A stretch of 64,000 nucleotides of DNA from Neoceratodus forsteri (lineage: Eukaryota > Chordata > Ceratodontiformes > Ceratodontidae), in assembly GCA_016271365.2 (NCBI GenBank), contig CM057453.1, positions 1,090,327,001-1,090,391,000 on the forward strand, in the 5' to 3' direction. Each line of letters starts with the position of its first letter. Within the stretch, counting starts at the first letter, position 1. Of the stretch, positions 1 to 12,200 are shown in pieces. Below the pieces are notes generated by a model that worked only from the letters and a program-made list of their open reading frames with translations, was not told where the DNA came from and did no database searches. A program made the translations under genes and the position numbers.

Positions 1-1188
1 ACACAGAAAGTTGCTGAAGATGCTAGAGGAACTAGATGAAGCAAAGGACATAGCTTAGATGGGTGAATATAAGGTTATGGGGAGACAGCAGAGGGTAGTG
101 TTAAATAAAGTCAAATCTGGGAGGGGAGAGAGAGAGAGAGGTCATAGCTGCGGTGTCACAGGGTTAAGTCCTGGGTCCAGTCCTTTTCAGTGTGTTCGTC
201 AGTGACATAGGAGAAGTAATTCAGGGCAAGGTGTGTCTCTTTGCAGATGACACTAAGCTCTGTGGTAGGGTAGACAGTGAGGAGGGGGTAAGAGAGCTGC
301 AGAAGGACCTGCAAAAGTTGCAGAGGTGGTCTAAGGATTGGCAGTTGAAGTTCAACATCAAAACGTGTAAGGAGATGCACAATGGGAACAGGAACCCCAG
401 GACAGAATATTGGATGGGAGGAGTTAATCTGGATACTACTACTACTGAGTAAAGGGATCTTGGAGTCATCATGACTTAGCATGACATCCTTAAACAGTCT
501 AGCCAATGTAACAAGGCTTACAGGAAGGCCATCAGAATGTTGGGGTGTATCGGGAAGGGATTTGATAGCAGGAGAAAGGGGGTATTACTGCTTCTTAGAT
601 CACTGGTAAGACCACACCTGGACTACTATGTCCAGTTCTGGAGCCCTCACTTGAGGTAATATGGAGACTGGCTACAGGTGATGTGGCATAGAGTAACAAA
701 AATGATTCATGGCCTGCAGAACAGATGCTATGAGGATTGGCTTAGGGCACTAAACATATACACCCTGGTGGCTAGATGAAACAGGAGAGAGATATAATAA
801 ACCTTCAGGCTCCTGAAATGATTGAACAAGGTAAAATGTGAGGAACTAGTCAACAAAAATAGCAAATCTAGAACACAGGGATATGAGTGAAAGCTGGCGG
901 GAGAAAAATTCAGGAGGAACGTGAAGAAGTTCTTTTTTTACTGAGACAGTGCTTGAGGGGGGGAACAGCCTACCAGCTGAGGTGGTAAGCACCAAGGCCA
1001 TTAATGGCTTTAGAGTTAATGGCTTGAAAGTCACCCAGTGGGGTTGCAGCAAGACAGGGAACATGGGGGTAGGTAATGCGGGCATAAACTCCATATAGAC
1101 ACTAGGTCTCAGGGGTAGGATAGGGTATTATGTGCAGACTAGATGGACCATTGGCTACTTTCTGTCATCAGCTTCTCTGTTTCTATGT
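1..1188 (+). mobile_element. CR1 LINE, 3' part of ORF2 and 3' end
   Basis: This is the 3' part of a CR1-clade LINE whose 5' part lies outside the window. The open segment at 192-452 carries the RT palm motif FADDTKL followed by the LQKDLQKLQRWSKDWQLKFN stretch usual in CR1. Downstream, decayed code keeps CR1 C-terminal landmarks, including the 'accacacctggactactatgt' region near 612. The element ends in the CR1-type 3' terminus 'ctctgtttctatg' near 1175-1187. Several stops and frameshifts show it is dead. CR1 ORF2 normally encodes an apurinic endonuclease plus RT; only RT and C-terminus remain here. Confidence 0.85.
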
Positions 1189-1289
1189 TCCCTCCTTCCC
1201 AAACTCAAACAGCACAGAAGAAAGAGTCTCACCATTCAGTATTTTACAATCTTACTTTGAGAAACAGCTCTTGCAGCAGGTTACACCAT

Positions 1290-2084
1290 TAGGACTGTAG
1301 CCGGTAGGCACCAGGACCCCATGGAAAAATTCTAGCTAGCAGTATCCAGGCAGGGACCACCCCCGACATCGGCCCCTCCCCGACGTCAGGCATCACACAA
1401 AAGGGGGCAGTCCCCCAGCATCCCCAGTTCTTTTTCTACCATCGACTCACCGGCATCGGCCTCACAGACGCCTGAACAGATGAATGACGTGTGAAATCTT
1501 CTTTTTTCGACAAATACTCCATGTCTACTTCTCCTACTCCTTCTCTAGAAGGACACCCCTCCAAGTGTGCCTGTGGTAAGCAGATCCCATTTGCGGACCA
1601 CCATACGGCCTGTGTGAGGTGTCTGGGCATGGAGCATGATACCCAGGTCTGTTCAATCTGCCAACAATTTAACAGCAGGGCCCAGATCTGCTGCCAAAAG
1701 GCCATTCAGGGGTTTCTTCTTAAGGAGAAACTTAAAAAGATGGAAGAGAGACCTCCCTCCAAGTGGGAATCCTCACATAAATCTAGGACGCACCGGGACA
1801 AGCATCGGGACTTGGGTAGGTCGAGATCCCCGAGTCGGGCCTCAGAGTCTAGGGCCAGCTCCAGCTCCATGCAGTCCGATCAACTGCTTCCTTCAAAGCC
1901 ACCTGCTTCCTCTTCTGTTTCTCTCCTCACTGGTCTATTCTCAGAGGCTACTGCTGACTGTGCTACCACACAACACTACCACAGCTGTTACTTAACCCCC
2001 CCGCCCCCCAAAAAACTCCTATTTCCTGTTTCTTATAACCTAAATAAGCATACTGAAAATGAAGAGGAGAGGGGTCGATGTTGA
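1290..2084 (+). pseudogene. DIRS-like retrotransposon gag (ORF1)
   Basis: The best open stretch is 1491-2084 (197 aa). It has a Cys/His cluster (C26, C28, H37/H38, C41, C44, H49, C54, C57) in a CxxCLGxxH arrangement typical of vertebrate DIRS1 ORF1 proteins. A basic, Ser/Arg/Pro-rich tail follows. In-frame-looking sequence extends upstream to about 1330, so the true start is uncertain. DIRS gag packages element RNA. Its RT lies on the same strand at 4985-5242 and 15604-17160, which suggests one dispersed element. The link across 2085-4984 is inferred from strand and order. A different DIRS copy remains possible. Confidence 0.6.
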
Positions 2085-4122
2085 AACTTGGTCCTCTCCA
2101 CACAGTCTCTTAGTGAAAGTGGAAGTGGGCAAGCCAGAGCAAGCTTGAATTTGGCTTGAGCCTAGTGCCTGGCTCGGCTCAACCTCTATATACAATTGAG
2201 AGCCAAGGTCAAGCTGAGCCAGCTGTGGTCAAACTAAGCATTTTTGTCAACCTGAGCAATTAGTGTAGTGTCAAACTTTCAGCTCCTGTCAAGCAATTCA
2301 TGAGTATCACTGTCTGATGTGGGAAACAATCTGCAGCAGTCTTCTTCGTTTGACACAGCAGCCATGTCTCTGCTTGTGGTTTGGCTCATAGAGTCTTGCC
2401 AGATCCCTGGCTTGGTTTTGGGTGAGAAATTTCTGGCTTGCCCACCTCAAAATGAAAGTACACCCACTCCTTATGTTCCTTTACACAAGCACCTGCTACA
2501 GCCAGTTAACAACAACTACTGATCATGGTTTGTGCTTTCTGCACACTCCAACAGGGCTTTTCAAATTTCTGTTAAACTGTAACCTGTGGACAAATGGATG
2601 ATCAGTACAGCTGATCTCTACAGTCTCAAAAGGCTACAACCATTCCGTTGCCACACACAGCTGCCCTTACTTTATACTACACTTTGCATATGTCACTGCC
2701 ACAGTGCCCCTTACCTGCCTCATCTTTGTTCTGCTGTCACCAACTGGCCAGACCTAAGAACTATCTCATTCAAATAGGTAACCTGCATTTGAATGCATTA
2801 TTTTTTTTCTTTTCCTGCTTTTTTCTTTTTTTCTTTTCCATCAACTATAAAAATATCTAATTTTATTTCAACTTTTATTTTAAATGACATGTTCTGCAAT
2901 CACAATAAGGGACTTCATGGGATGTGTTGCGTTTGTGTAACACCGCTTCTTGGGTGGTGGAAGCACTCAGATTTCAGCTTCATGCTTCTATTCACCCAAG
3001 GCATGCCCTTATCTCAGCATAAAACATACCTTGTCATGCCATATTGTTTAAGTATGAATAATGTTTGTTGATGTACAGTTCTTTGCTTACTGTCTAAGAT
3101 TGTGCTACTGACTCTGTGAAAGCACCCTGAGCTTAGGAAGATGCACTTCAGAAAAAGGACTGTTACTACCAACTACTGCTATTTACTGCAACTGGAAGCA
3201 TTTCAGTTGAAGGTTATACAATATCGTTGTTACAAAATATCAAGTAAAGACGTGCAATAAATAATAAGGTGTTTTACGAGGTCGCAGTGTAAAATAATAT
3301 AAATGATGAGAGCTGTGCATAAAGGTATGTACTGGGTATGGCTTTAAAAACTCACAAGCTAGACAAAGCTAGACAGGCCTACCAAGTTTACAAGATGCAG
3401 TAAAAAAACTGGATTAAAAATTCATCAAATACAGAAAAAGGAGATTTTAGAAATACAGAAAATATTCACTGCAGTCCTGTATTAAGTGCTGATATAATTT
3501 GTCCTTTCACTCTGATCTTGGTCTATATTTTGTCAGGCAGCATCAGCTTTTGCTGTTGTGGTCTGATTATCCCTCTTTGCTTAAATCTGTATGACTGGTA
3601 CCTGGCCTTCCACTAATGCTAGATTCACAACATGGGAGAGAGAAACCCTCTACTTATCCCAGGTACAGCACAAGCAGTCATTCAAACCTCCCTACACTGC
3701 CATACCAATATGCCTCAACCTTCTCAGTAAAAGACCACTACATATGTGAGGGGGTAGTTCGAACACCATTCAGTTCTGAGCATCTCAGGTCAGTGTCAAC
3801 AGGGGTTCCAATGAAAGCCAGTTGTATTGGTGGTCTTGTGAACACCGGTCTACAAGGACCCAGACATATGACCACGTCAGCTCACTTCACTTAGATCACC
3901 AAACATTCACCAGAAGCTGAAGGCATCCAGATACTACTGACCTGGGCTACTTTTGAACCAGTGACCTAGAGGTGTGAAGGCTCCTTAAATGGCTGCCAAT
4001 CCATGGTGTCATGAAATCCCCTTTTTGCTCAGACCTTTATGTCCCGCTATAACAGTTACCTGTAGTGGCTCAAGGATGCTGAATTTTGTTTCCTGGTCCT
4101 CAGTAGCCTAGTTCATCTAGGG
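2085..4122. other. No recognisable gene or element
   Basis: About 2 kb between DIRS gag and the first LINE remnant. It is AT-rich with a T-rich run near 2795-2845. Short open frames here (for example 2319-2522, 2793-3071 and 3616-3894) have no recognisable domain and look like chance. It may hold DIRS interior sequence too decayed to recognise, or old insertions. Confidence 0.5.
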
Positions 4123-4269
4123 CAGGGTTTATCAAATGGTGAGGCCAGCCTCCCTGGGGAGGCTGTAACCTATTCCAGGGTAGGCTCTAGCAATCCTAAA
4201 AAAACTATTGTATATACATTTTGAGTTTTAAATATTTTGTGTGAAGAAATGAGGTAAACTTAAAAAGGA

Positions 4270-4740
4270 TAATTGTAAGTGAATATATGTATTTATTTAC
4301 AAATCAGTGACCAGGAAAGGCACACTGAGCCAAGGCTCATTTCAGATGTAACCTGGGAAGGATAAGGAGTGAGTACAGTTGAAAGGGTAACTACAAAACA
4401 GTCAAGCAATACAAAATAAACAATAGTGCAGACAAATAATGAACTAATCAGAGGTAACATTTGACAAATTAAACTGGTGGCAGAATCGCCCAAATACAAG
4501 GGTTAAGTGGAGAGGTACTAGGAGCAAGAGCAGGAGGGAGCAAAAGGATCCCTGAGAAGTTGTTTTAAGAGTAGGATAAGGGGGAGAGGCAGAGGTGAGT
4601 AGGAAGATTATTCCAGATTGAGAGGAAACAGACAGAGAACATAGTCTGACCCATGCAGGTATTACAACAAGGGGTAACAATGGTTTCAGAATCAAAATAG
4701 CGGAGCATGGACGCTTGACCTAGGAAGGTTACGGGGGATC
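4270..4740 (-). mobile_element. LINE 3' remnant, minus strand
   Basis: Read on the minus strand, about 4740 to 4500 keeps a LINE C-terminal signature: a hydrophobic stretch, then IWNNLPTHL and a short Phe/Leu-rich end. This resembles the 'LWNSLP' box near the end of CR1/L2-superfamily ORF2. The plus-strand start near 4270-4300, 'tatttatttacaaatcag', resembles the reverse-complemented 3' ends of other LINEs in the window. Only the final part of ORF2 and a 3' UTR survive, so the family is not resolved. Confidence 0.45.
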
Positions 4741-4825
4741 AGTAAGCTGAATAAAATGACAGCCAACTGCTCAAAGGAGTTTCACTTTATTCCTGATGCA
4801 CTGTTCAAATTATGCTATTTTTCTA

Positions 4826-4938
4826 TGGGGAGGCCCAAGATTATTTCAGTATTTGGGGGAGGCTCAGGTTTACGTCAATATTTGGGGGAGGCTCAAGATC
4901 TTTTCCATGGCTTGGGGAAGGCTCACTATGATGATGTC
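4826..4938. repeat. Minisatellite, about 30-bp unit, nearly 4 copies
   Basis: Four diverged repeats begin with 'tggggaggcccaaga', 'gggggaggctcagg', 'gggggaggctcaaga' and 'ggggaaggctcac', spaced about 30 bp apart and separated by AT-rich sequence. They could be subterminal repeats of a DNA transposon or a simple tandem expansion. Confidence 0.7.
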
Positions 4939-4984
4939 TGAGAACTAATGGTTTACGAGGTGGTGGGGCTTCTGGGGTTCAGTC

Positions 4985-5242
4985 CTCCAGAGCCCCCTCC
5001 TAGTTTAGAAAATGACAGACTGCAGGGTGCCATTCCTTCACTCACGTGAACCCTGCTGCAGCTCCCAGTCATGGGTTGACCCTTCCACTTCCAGCCACAG
5101 TGGTCCACTATCACCTTGGACAATTGGGTTCTAGACGTCCTGGGGACAGGGCTGTCTCTGGAATTTGAACCTCTCACTCTGTATTGATCCAGAGCACCGT
5201 TGAAGTTTGTAATGTCTAGGAATCTGTCTGCACTGTGGAGCT
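4985..5242 (+). pseudogene. DIRS-like RT, N-terminal segment
   Basis: The plus-strand frame reads a DIRS1-type region just upstream of the RT core, including QWSTITLDNWVLDVLGTGLS and a following Leu/Glu/Phe stretch. This matches the conserved 'W..IT.D.WVL..V..G..L.F' block of DIRS RTs. It contains internal stops. The code breaks at 5243, where a target-site duplication and the poly-T end of an inverted L1 begin. It resumes at 15604 with the next expected RT segment, so the two are halves of one gene split by the L1. Confidence 0.75.
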
Positions 5243-5257
5243 AGGTCGCTTTACTGT
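5243..5257. repeat. Probable target-site duplication, left copy (L1-A)
   Basis: AGGTCGCTTTACTGT here and AGGTCTCTCTACTCT at 15604-15618 match at 12 of 15 positions. They lie at the poly-T end and at the 5' end of the inverted L1. DIRS RT code ends before one and continues after the other. Confidence 0.65.
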
Positions 5258-5297
5258 TTTTTTTTGTTTATATTCTTTATTTTTTATTGTTTTTATA

Positions 5298-5301
<4 letters not shown>

Positions 5302-5348
<47 letters not shown>
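5302..5348. repeat. (TA)n microsatellite
   Basis: An almost uninterrupted run of TA dinucleotides within the A/T-rich 3' tail of L1 copy A. It probably expanded from the poly-A region. Confidence 0.95.
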
Positions 5349-5350
<2 letters not shown>

Positions 5351-5639
5351 CAGCAGGAGTTCATCTATACAGTATTGCTCTTTTATCTTACAATACATGG
5401 AATGTTGTTTGGGTTGGCAATTCATGTTTCTATAACATCATTCTGTTATATATCAAATGCCACTTACTCAGAATTCATATCTTACAAAAATTGATCACTT
5501 TCAAATGGCTCTATCAGGGAACAAATGTTTCATCTAGCGGTGAAATATAGAAAACCCATTGTCTCCATTGGAGCTCAAATCATGACATCCTTTCAGCTCT
5601 AGAAGCTACTATTTTCTCTAGATACTATATCTCAGTCAT

Positions 5640-8600
5640 CAATGAATGCCAATCAGAGAGGGTGGGTACTTTAGCCATTCGCCATAGGCGAGTTGTAACC
5701 TTTTTAGCTGCTGCCAGGTACAGGTATAACTTATTTCCACCCAATGGAACTTTTCCATCTTCCCCAATCTAAAGCAACATCATCTGATTGGATAAATTAA
5801 TTTCTGGGCCCACAATTTTTTGTATACTCTTCTCAATATCTAACCAATATTGAGTAACTTTCGGACAGGTACAAAAAATATGTGTTATATTTACTATTTT
5901 TTCTCCACATTCTCTCCAACAAAGGCCATAACTCATAGATATAAATTTAGTCAGGGGTATAAAAATATCTACTATGACATCTCCATATATATTCTGACTG
6001 ATGACTGTGATACTTTCATCAAGTGAGGAATAGGTTCCAACCATTTCTCATTAGTTATCCGAGTCCCTAATTCTCTAGTCCATCTCCCTAAGATATCTTC
6101 AATAGATTATTTCCAAAAATCTCTTATTGCTTTATATATTTGTCCAATTAAATGAACTTGTTCTCTGCCCTCTATTGCATCTTTTAAAAGGGACATCAAC
6201 ATAGGTATGAGAGAGGGCAGAGTATTTAATGTTAATTCTTTCTGTATAAATGACCGAATCTGTAAATATCTATAATGATGTGTATGGGGAAGTTGATATT
6301 TTGCCTGTAGTGTGGCAAAAGGCAATACTCCATTTACATCTAGGTACTGATATAACAAGAGCAACCCTTTTTTCTGCCATTCAGCTCCTGTCTCTGAAGA
6401 TACACTTTCTGTACCTATTAGTTTAAAATAACCAAAAACTTCATTTAATGTAGTAGACGTCCTTAGCTCAAACCAAGCCTTTAACGTATAATGAGTTCCA
6501 AATGTAAAGTTTTGTAACTGTGGATAAGTGTTTTGGGGGGCAAATATAATAGGGATAATATTTACTAAATCATTTAGTATAAATTCAATAAATTTCCATG
6601 GTTTCTCTACCTGAGGATTCAGCCGTGTCATCACTATTTTACATGTTACTGCCTTGTGGTAATCTCTAAGGTTTGGAAGATTACAACCCCCCTTTGCCAC
6701 TGGTAACTGCAACAAAGACCATCGGACCCTAGGCTGCTGTCCTGCCCACACAAATCTCGAAAAGATTCTAGCCCAGGATACAAAATAGAATTGTGATGGA
6801 ATAATCAGCAAAGTCTGGAAATAATATAATATCTTAGGAAATAAGGTCATCCGAATAGCTTGTATTCGAGCTGGAAAAGAGAATACCCGATGTGTCCAAT
6901 TCCCAACTAAATTCTCTAACTCTATCAATAGGGGCTCTAAATTAAACAATTCCAAATGTTCCATTTTCTGGGGAATAGTTACACCTTAATATTTAATCTT
7001 ATTATTTCTCCATTTCAGAGGGATCTGATTCTTCAGAGACTGAGAGGGGATGAAATTTAAAGATAATAACTCTGTTTTTTATATATTTATTTTGTATCCA
7101 GCTATCTCTGAGAACTTATCTATCACTTGTAAAGTAGCAGGAATGGACTTTTCTGGTTCTAGGAGTGTTAATAATACATAATCTGCATATGATGATATAG
7201 TAAAATCCCTCCCTTCTAAAGGGACCCCCCTGAATATTAGGATGTTGCCTTATGGCTCCAGCCAATGGTTCAATGTATATGGCAAAACAGTAAGGGGGAA
7301 AGTGGGCAACCTTGCCTAGTTCCCCTTCCCAGCTGTATCACTGAAGATAACTGTCCATTCACATCAACATATGCCTTCGGGGAGGTATAGATTCTCTGTA
7401 TCATGCTAGAGAATTCCCCAGGAAATCCAAACTTGCTCAAAGTTTCCCATAAAAAAGGCAAATTGACGCGATCAAAAGCTTTGTCTGCATCAAGGCTGAG
7501 CAACACTGCCTGTATCTGTCTCTGATTTAAGTGGTCTAACAAATGGATCATTCTACATATATTATCTGTGGTTTTTCTGGCTTGAATGAACCCAGATTGA
7601 TCTGAATTAATCTAATAGGGTAACAATTCCTCCAGTCTATGTGCCCATATGGACATAAATAGCTTGTAGTCCATGTTTAGTATGGATATTGGCCTATATG
7701 AAGTAGGCAGATCTGCTGGTTTGCCCTCTTTTAATATAGGTGAAATATTAGAGTAATCCCATGATGGAGGAGGTAGACTCTCCTGTTGAATTTCTAAAAA
7801 AGTTTTTAGTAATAAGGGGGTCAGTTGTTTACCAAAAGTCTTGTACCACTCAGACGGAAATCCGTCTGGACCAGGGGTTTTTAATGATTTACTTTCCCTT
7901 ATTGCCTGTCTGACTTCCTCTGATCTGATAGGGGCTTTTAATTTGATTTCCATTTCCCTAGTTAGTTTTCTTAATGTAAGGGGGGAAATAATTCCTCAAT
8001 TTTATTAAATTCTGGATCTTGTGGTTTCTTATATAGCTGCCTATATTACTTCTGGAACAATTGCATTATCTCTCTGGATCCACTAAATGTGTTATGATTG
8101 TGGCTGTCCTATGTCCCCTAAACCTCTGGGCTAAATTTCTGGCCCCTTTTGGCCATCCCTCATACCTGTATGTTTTCAAATAAAAAAGTGCTTGTTGTGT
8201 TTTTTCATCTAAAAGTTTCTGGAGCTTAGCCTTTGTCTGATTAATCTGGGTTTGGGCCTCTGTAGTAATAGGGGTAAACTTTGTATTTCCCTTAATTTCT
8301 CATGTAATTCACCATATCGTGTTTCCCAATATCTCTTTTTGTATGCTGAATACACAATTATCTCCCCCCTGATCACAACCTTCAGAGTGTCCCAAACAAT
8401 TGTGTTGAATGTCTCCTGGGACACATTTTCTGCAATAACCTGAGCTATTTTTGAGTTAAAGCTGTCCTTAAAAGCTTTATCCTTTAGAAATGATGTATTC
8501 AGGCACCACCCAGAGGATTTCCTTGGTATTTTAAAATCTAGCCTCAAAAATAGGGGAGAATGATCAGAAAGAAATCTAGGTCCTATAGTTAAATCTTATA

Positions 8601-9243
8601 AACAGTCCAAATGTTCTTTTCAAATAAAAAAAAATAGTCCAATCTTGAGTAAGAATTGTGTCTAGGGGAGAAAAATGTATATCCCCCAGAAAGAGGATAA
8701 AAATGTCTCCATACATCGATTAGACCCAATGCCCTAAGTTGAGAGATAAATAATCTTTGAGCTGAGTGTTAGCCTGCCTATATTTGGAAGGCGCAGATGA
8801 GTCCATTCGAGGTGTCAAAGTTAAATTGGTATCTCCCCCTATTATAAGACAGCCGTGCATAATGTCTAAAAGCTTTGCAAAAAATCTTCTAAGAAGACAA
8901 ACTGATGTAAGAGGGGGAAAATACACGTTCACTAACGTGGCCTTTGTTCCACAAAGGGTACCTTTTAAGATTACATACCTTCCCTCTGGGTCTACATGCT
9001 GTGTTTCTAAATGAAAAAGAGAGGTCCTATGTATTAAAATGGCTACTCTTCATCGTTTCCCTTTAGGGAAGGACGACACATATACCCAAAACCTACCCCC
9101 CAATTCAATTTTGTATGTTTGGCATCTGTTAAATGTTTCCTGGAGGTAATAAAGATCACTGGGGTGTTTCTTAATATATTGGAACAGTCTTGCCCTTTTA
9201 ATGGGGTTGTTAAGCCCGTTATGCTTCCATCTAAGACTTTGCT
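5640..9243 (-). pseudogene. L1-A ORF2: endonuclease, RT and C-terminal Cys motif
   Basis: Minus-strand pieces occur in the right order. Endonuclease: GLNNPIKRARLFQYIKK near 9220, then LIIGGDTNLTL near 8850. RT: TPGPDGFPSEWYK near 7870 and SYRPISILNMDYKL near 7690. Next are SLDADKAFDRV near 7500, GTRQGCPLSPLLF near 7290 and YADY in place of YADD near 7180. The C-terminal third (6107-6964) has the L1-type stretch ending in KILYYFQTLLI and WARIFSRFVW. Near 5920-5865 is the C-terminal CWREC...H....CTCP motif, followed by the LYLAAAKK tail near 5700. Frameshifts break the frame at least four times. The first codons lie on the other side of the inserted LINE, near 13480-13447. Confidence 0.85.
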
Positions 9244-12200
9244 CTGCTACTGCAGTTTGAATATTGGAGCCATTTTACAGTCAGTGCAGATGTGGAGATA
9301 GTCTCCTGCCGGGGCTTTTTTAACTGCATGTTCTGGTATTTTGTCTAAACTGAGTGGTGCCTTAAAACCTGCTCTAGCACATTTCTTTAATATTTTCTGA
9401 TGTTTCTGCACAAACAGTGGGGTGCTTTAAGTCCTACTCTATTTTAATACTTGGTGCTATTTTAACATTATACTGACTGGTGCTTTAAGTCTTTTAAGGC
9501 TTCTTATTTCTCAACCAGAGCCCTTGTGAAGCACCATAGCAGCAGTATCTATATAAAGTCTAAAGGGTGAAACTTGCCTAAGTGTCTGGTGCTTATGATT
9601 GGGCTCCCTGTTTAACTTAGGGCTTCTCCAGTAAAGCAACCTTTGATTTCACAGTTTGGAGCGTTGCGACTGCCCCACAGAGAGCACCCTTAGCAGCAGT
9701 AACTTGCTCATTGAACTAGTCTCTGTTTTCTCAGTTTAGAGCGAGAGCAATTGTTAGTGGCTAACCAAATTTATTTCCTGTGCTTTTTGTGAGCCATGCT
9801 ACACTAGATCTTAATAATACCTCATTTTAAGCTTGACCAATTGCATGCTCCCCTGCTGTACCCCCCCTTTGTTCCCCAACAAACGATTGCATATAACTCC
9901 TTACCTGTCTTGCTTTCTCTACAGACGATCACCCCGATGACCCTGTTATAGGAGATTGGCAGACTACTTACAGCTCACTTTCTCACTATGACTGCCTGTC
10001 TAGTCACTCTACACTGGCCGCTCCCCCTGGGGCTGTCCTGACTCAGAAACCTCGACTCGTAACACTGTCGGCCTCCCTAGACTTTCACTACTTCCTTCAG
10101 GCCTACCTTAAGGCCCATGCACTACCCATCTCGACCATCAGCACCACTATGCCACATACCCTGTTAGCTTTCTCTGTTAAGAGGAAGTGTTATTGGTACC
10201 CCTCTTTAAGGTTCCTGCTTCTCCTCCTCCTCCCATCAGGAAATATTCATCCTAATCCTGGACCACCAAATGGCCTGATGCCTCCCCAGTGTACTCAGGG
10301 TCAGCTGTACATTGCTTCTCTCAATATTTGAAGCATCCTAAAAAAGTGGGACTCCTTCCAGGGTTGGGTACTATAGCACCAACTGGATGTCATAGCAGTG
10401 TGTGAAACCTGGCTCACCCCTCGGACCCTGGATTCTGCTGTATCACTGCCCGGGTTTATCCTTTACCGTGCTGATCGACATGGTAACCAAGGGGGTGGCT
10501 GTGCCCTCTACACTAAGGATACCTTACATCGCCACCTACTCCACTACCCCCAACTGGGAGCTGGCACACAGGCCCTAACAGTCAAATTGACACTGGGAAG
10601 AGCCCAAAACCCTTTATACATAACAACAGTATACGTTCACCCAAGGGACCAAAAATCAGCTTTCCAAGCATTACTGTCGCGTCTGGACACACTACCATCA
10701 CAGTCGGAACTACTAGTACTTGGTGATTTTAATATCAACTGGCTAAGTAAGGATGCCACCCCACACATTGATCTTGCCACAGCCCAAGACCTAACTCTAC
10801 TGGTCACTTCCCCCACTCATTTGGATCCATGTACTGGCTCCTCCTCCCTACTGGACCTCATCTTCTCCAATCGCCTGGGCAAGATCACCAATGTTTGCAT
10901 CCTGCCAAATGCCCTCCGTGACCACTCCCCAGTTATCTGCTCCTGGTCCTGCAAAATCCCTAGGTCCCCTCCCAAAATAATTGTGCAACGTAAACTTGGT
11001 CCTGGTAAATTGACAGAACTAAAAGCACATCTCAGGGTCACGGATTGGTCCCTCATTTTGAACACGGTTAACGTTGACAGTGCCCTGGACCTATTTACCT
11101 GGTCCTTCAATAATATATGTGACCTCTATGCACCTTTCACGAAAAGAATGGTTAAAGGCAATCACGTACCCTGGTTCACCGAGCAGCTCAAGACTTTAAT
11201 GCGAACCAGAGACTCACTATGGCAGCTCTCCATTGAATCCGGCATCCCCCTTGATAGACAGAATTATAGAATGGCTCAGAACAAGTGCACTTGGGCCATT
11301 CGCAGGGCAAAAGTGGATTACTATAAATCCACCCTAACCTCGTCCTGGGGCTCAGGCCGCAAGTTTTGGAACAACATTAAGGAAATTTGTGGTAAGATCC
11401 CCAACCTGGTCCCCTCCCAAGTCATGTCAAATGGGTCCTTGACCTCTGACCCTACACACATTGCTGCAGTCTTCAGTGATGCCTTCTCCAACTTTAGCCA
11501 TGTTCTCCCCCTAACTTTTATGATCCACCAGCTCCTAGCACACCCACGCCTCACCTCAGTGCCCCCCCTTTTACTTCCGCTGCATATCTCCTAAGTCAGC
11601 TGAACTATACCTTACTGCTGCCCTTAGTCATGCCTCCTCCAACGCCGACTCCCTTGATCTCAGAATTCTTCGGCTCTCCCTTAAGGAAGTCCTTGCTCCT
11701 CTCACCCACATTCTAAACCTCTCCCGATCACTAGATAACTTCCCTACCATTTGGAAATCTGCCTCTATCACGCCCATATTTAAAGGGGGTGACCGCTCCT
11801 CTGCTAACAATTACCGCCCTATCTCCATACTTCCCCTCCTCTCCAAGGCCTTAGAGAGGATAGTTTCGGATCAGCTCACCGACCATCTCAATAAATATGA
11901 CCTACTCTGCAAACAACAACATGGTTTCCTTAAAGGTCACAGCACGACTACGGCCTTGCTTGAGCTAACATCACACATCCATTCTGCATTGGATAAAGGC
12001 TACATCACAGGTGCGGTCTTCATTGACCTCACTAAGGCCTTTGATACCGTCCACCATTCACTACTCCTAACCTCCTTGCTCAACTGGGGTCTCTCACAGG
12101 ATGCTGTGGGATGGTTTTCAGACTATTTTACCAACCGGACCCTTCAAGTTAAAATTGGCAATACACTATCCTCCAAATCTCCTGTCCTTTCAGGGGTCCC

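Noticed and set aside
4123..4950. Possible hAT element: 'cagggtttatcaaa' at 4123 and 'gagaactaatg' near 4940
   Set aside because: The ends are only loosely alike and no 8-bp duplication could be found. A LINE fragment occupies the middle.
9895..9925. Polypyrimidine tract ending 'ctttctctacag', resembling a splice acceptor
   Set aside because: It lies at the 5' edge of LINE ORF2 with no partner donor or host exon nearby. The downstream frame is LINE code.
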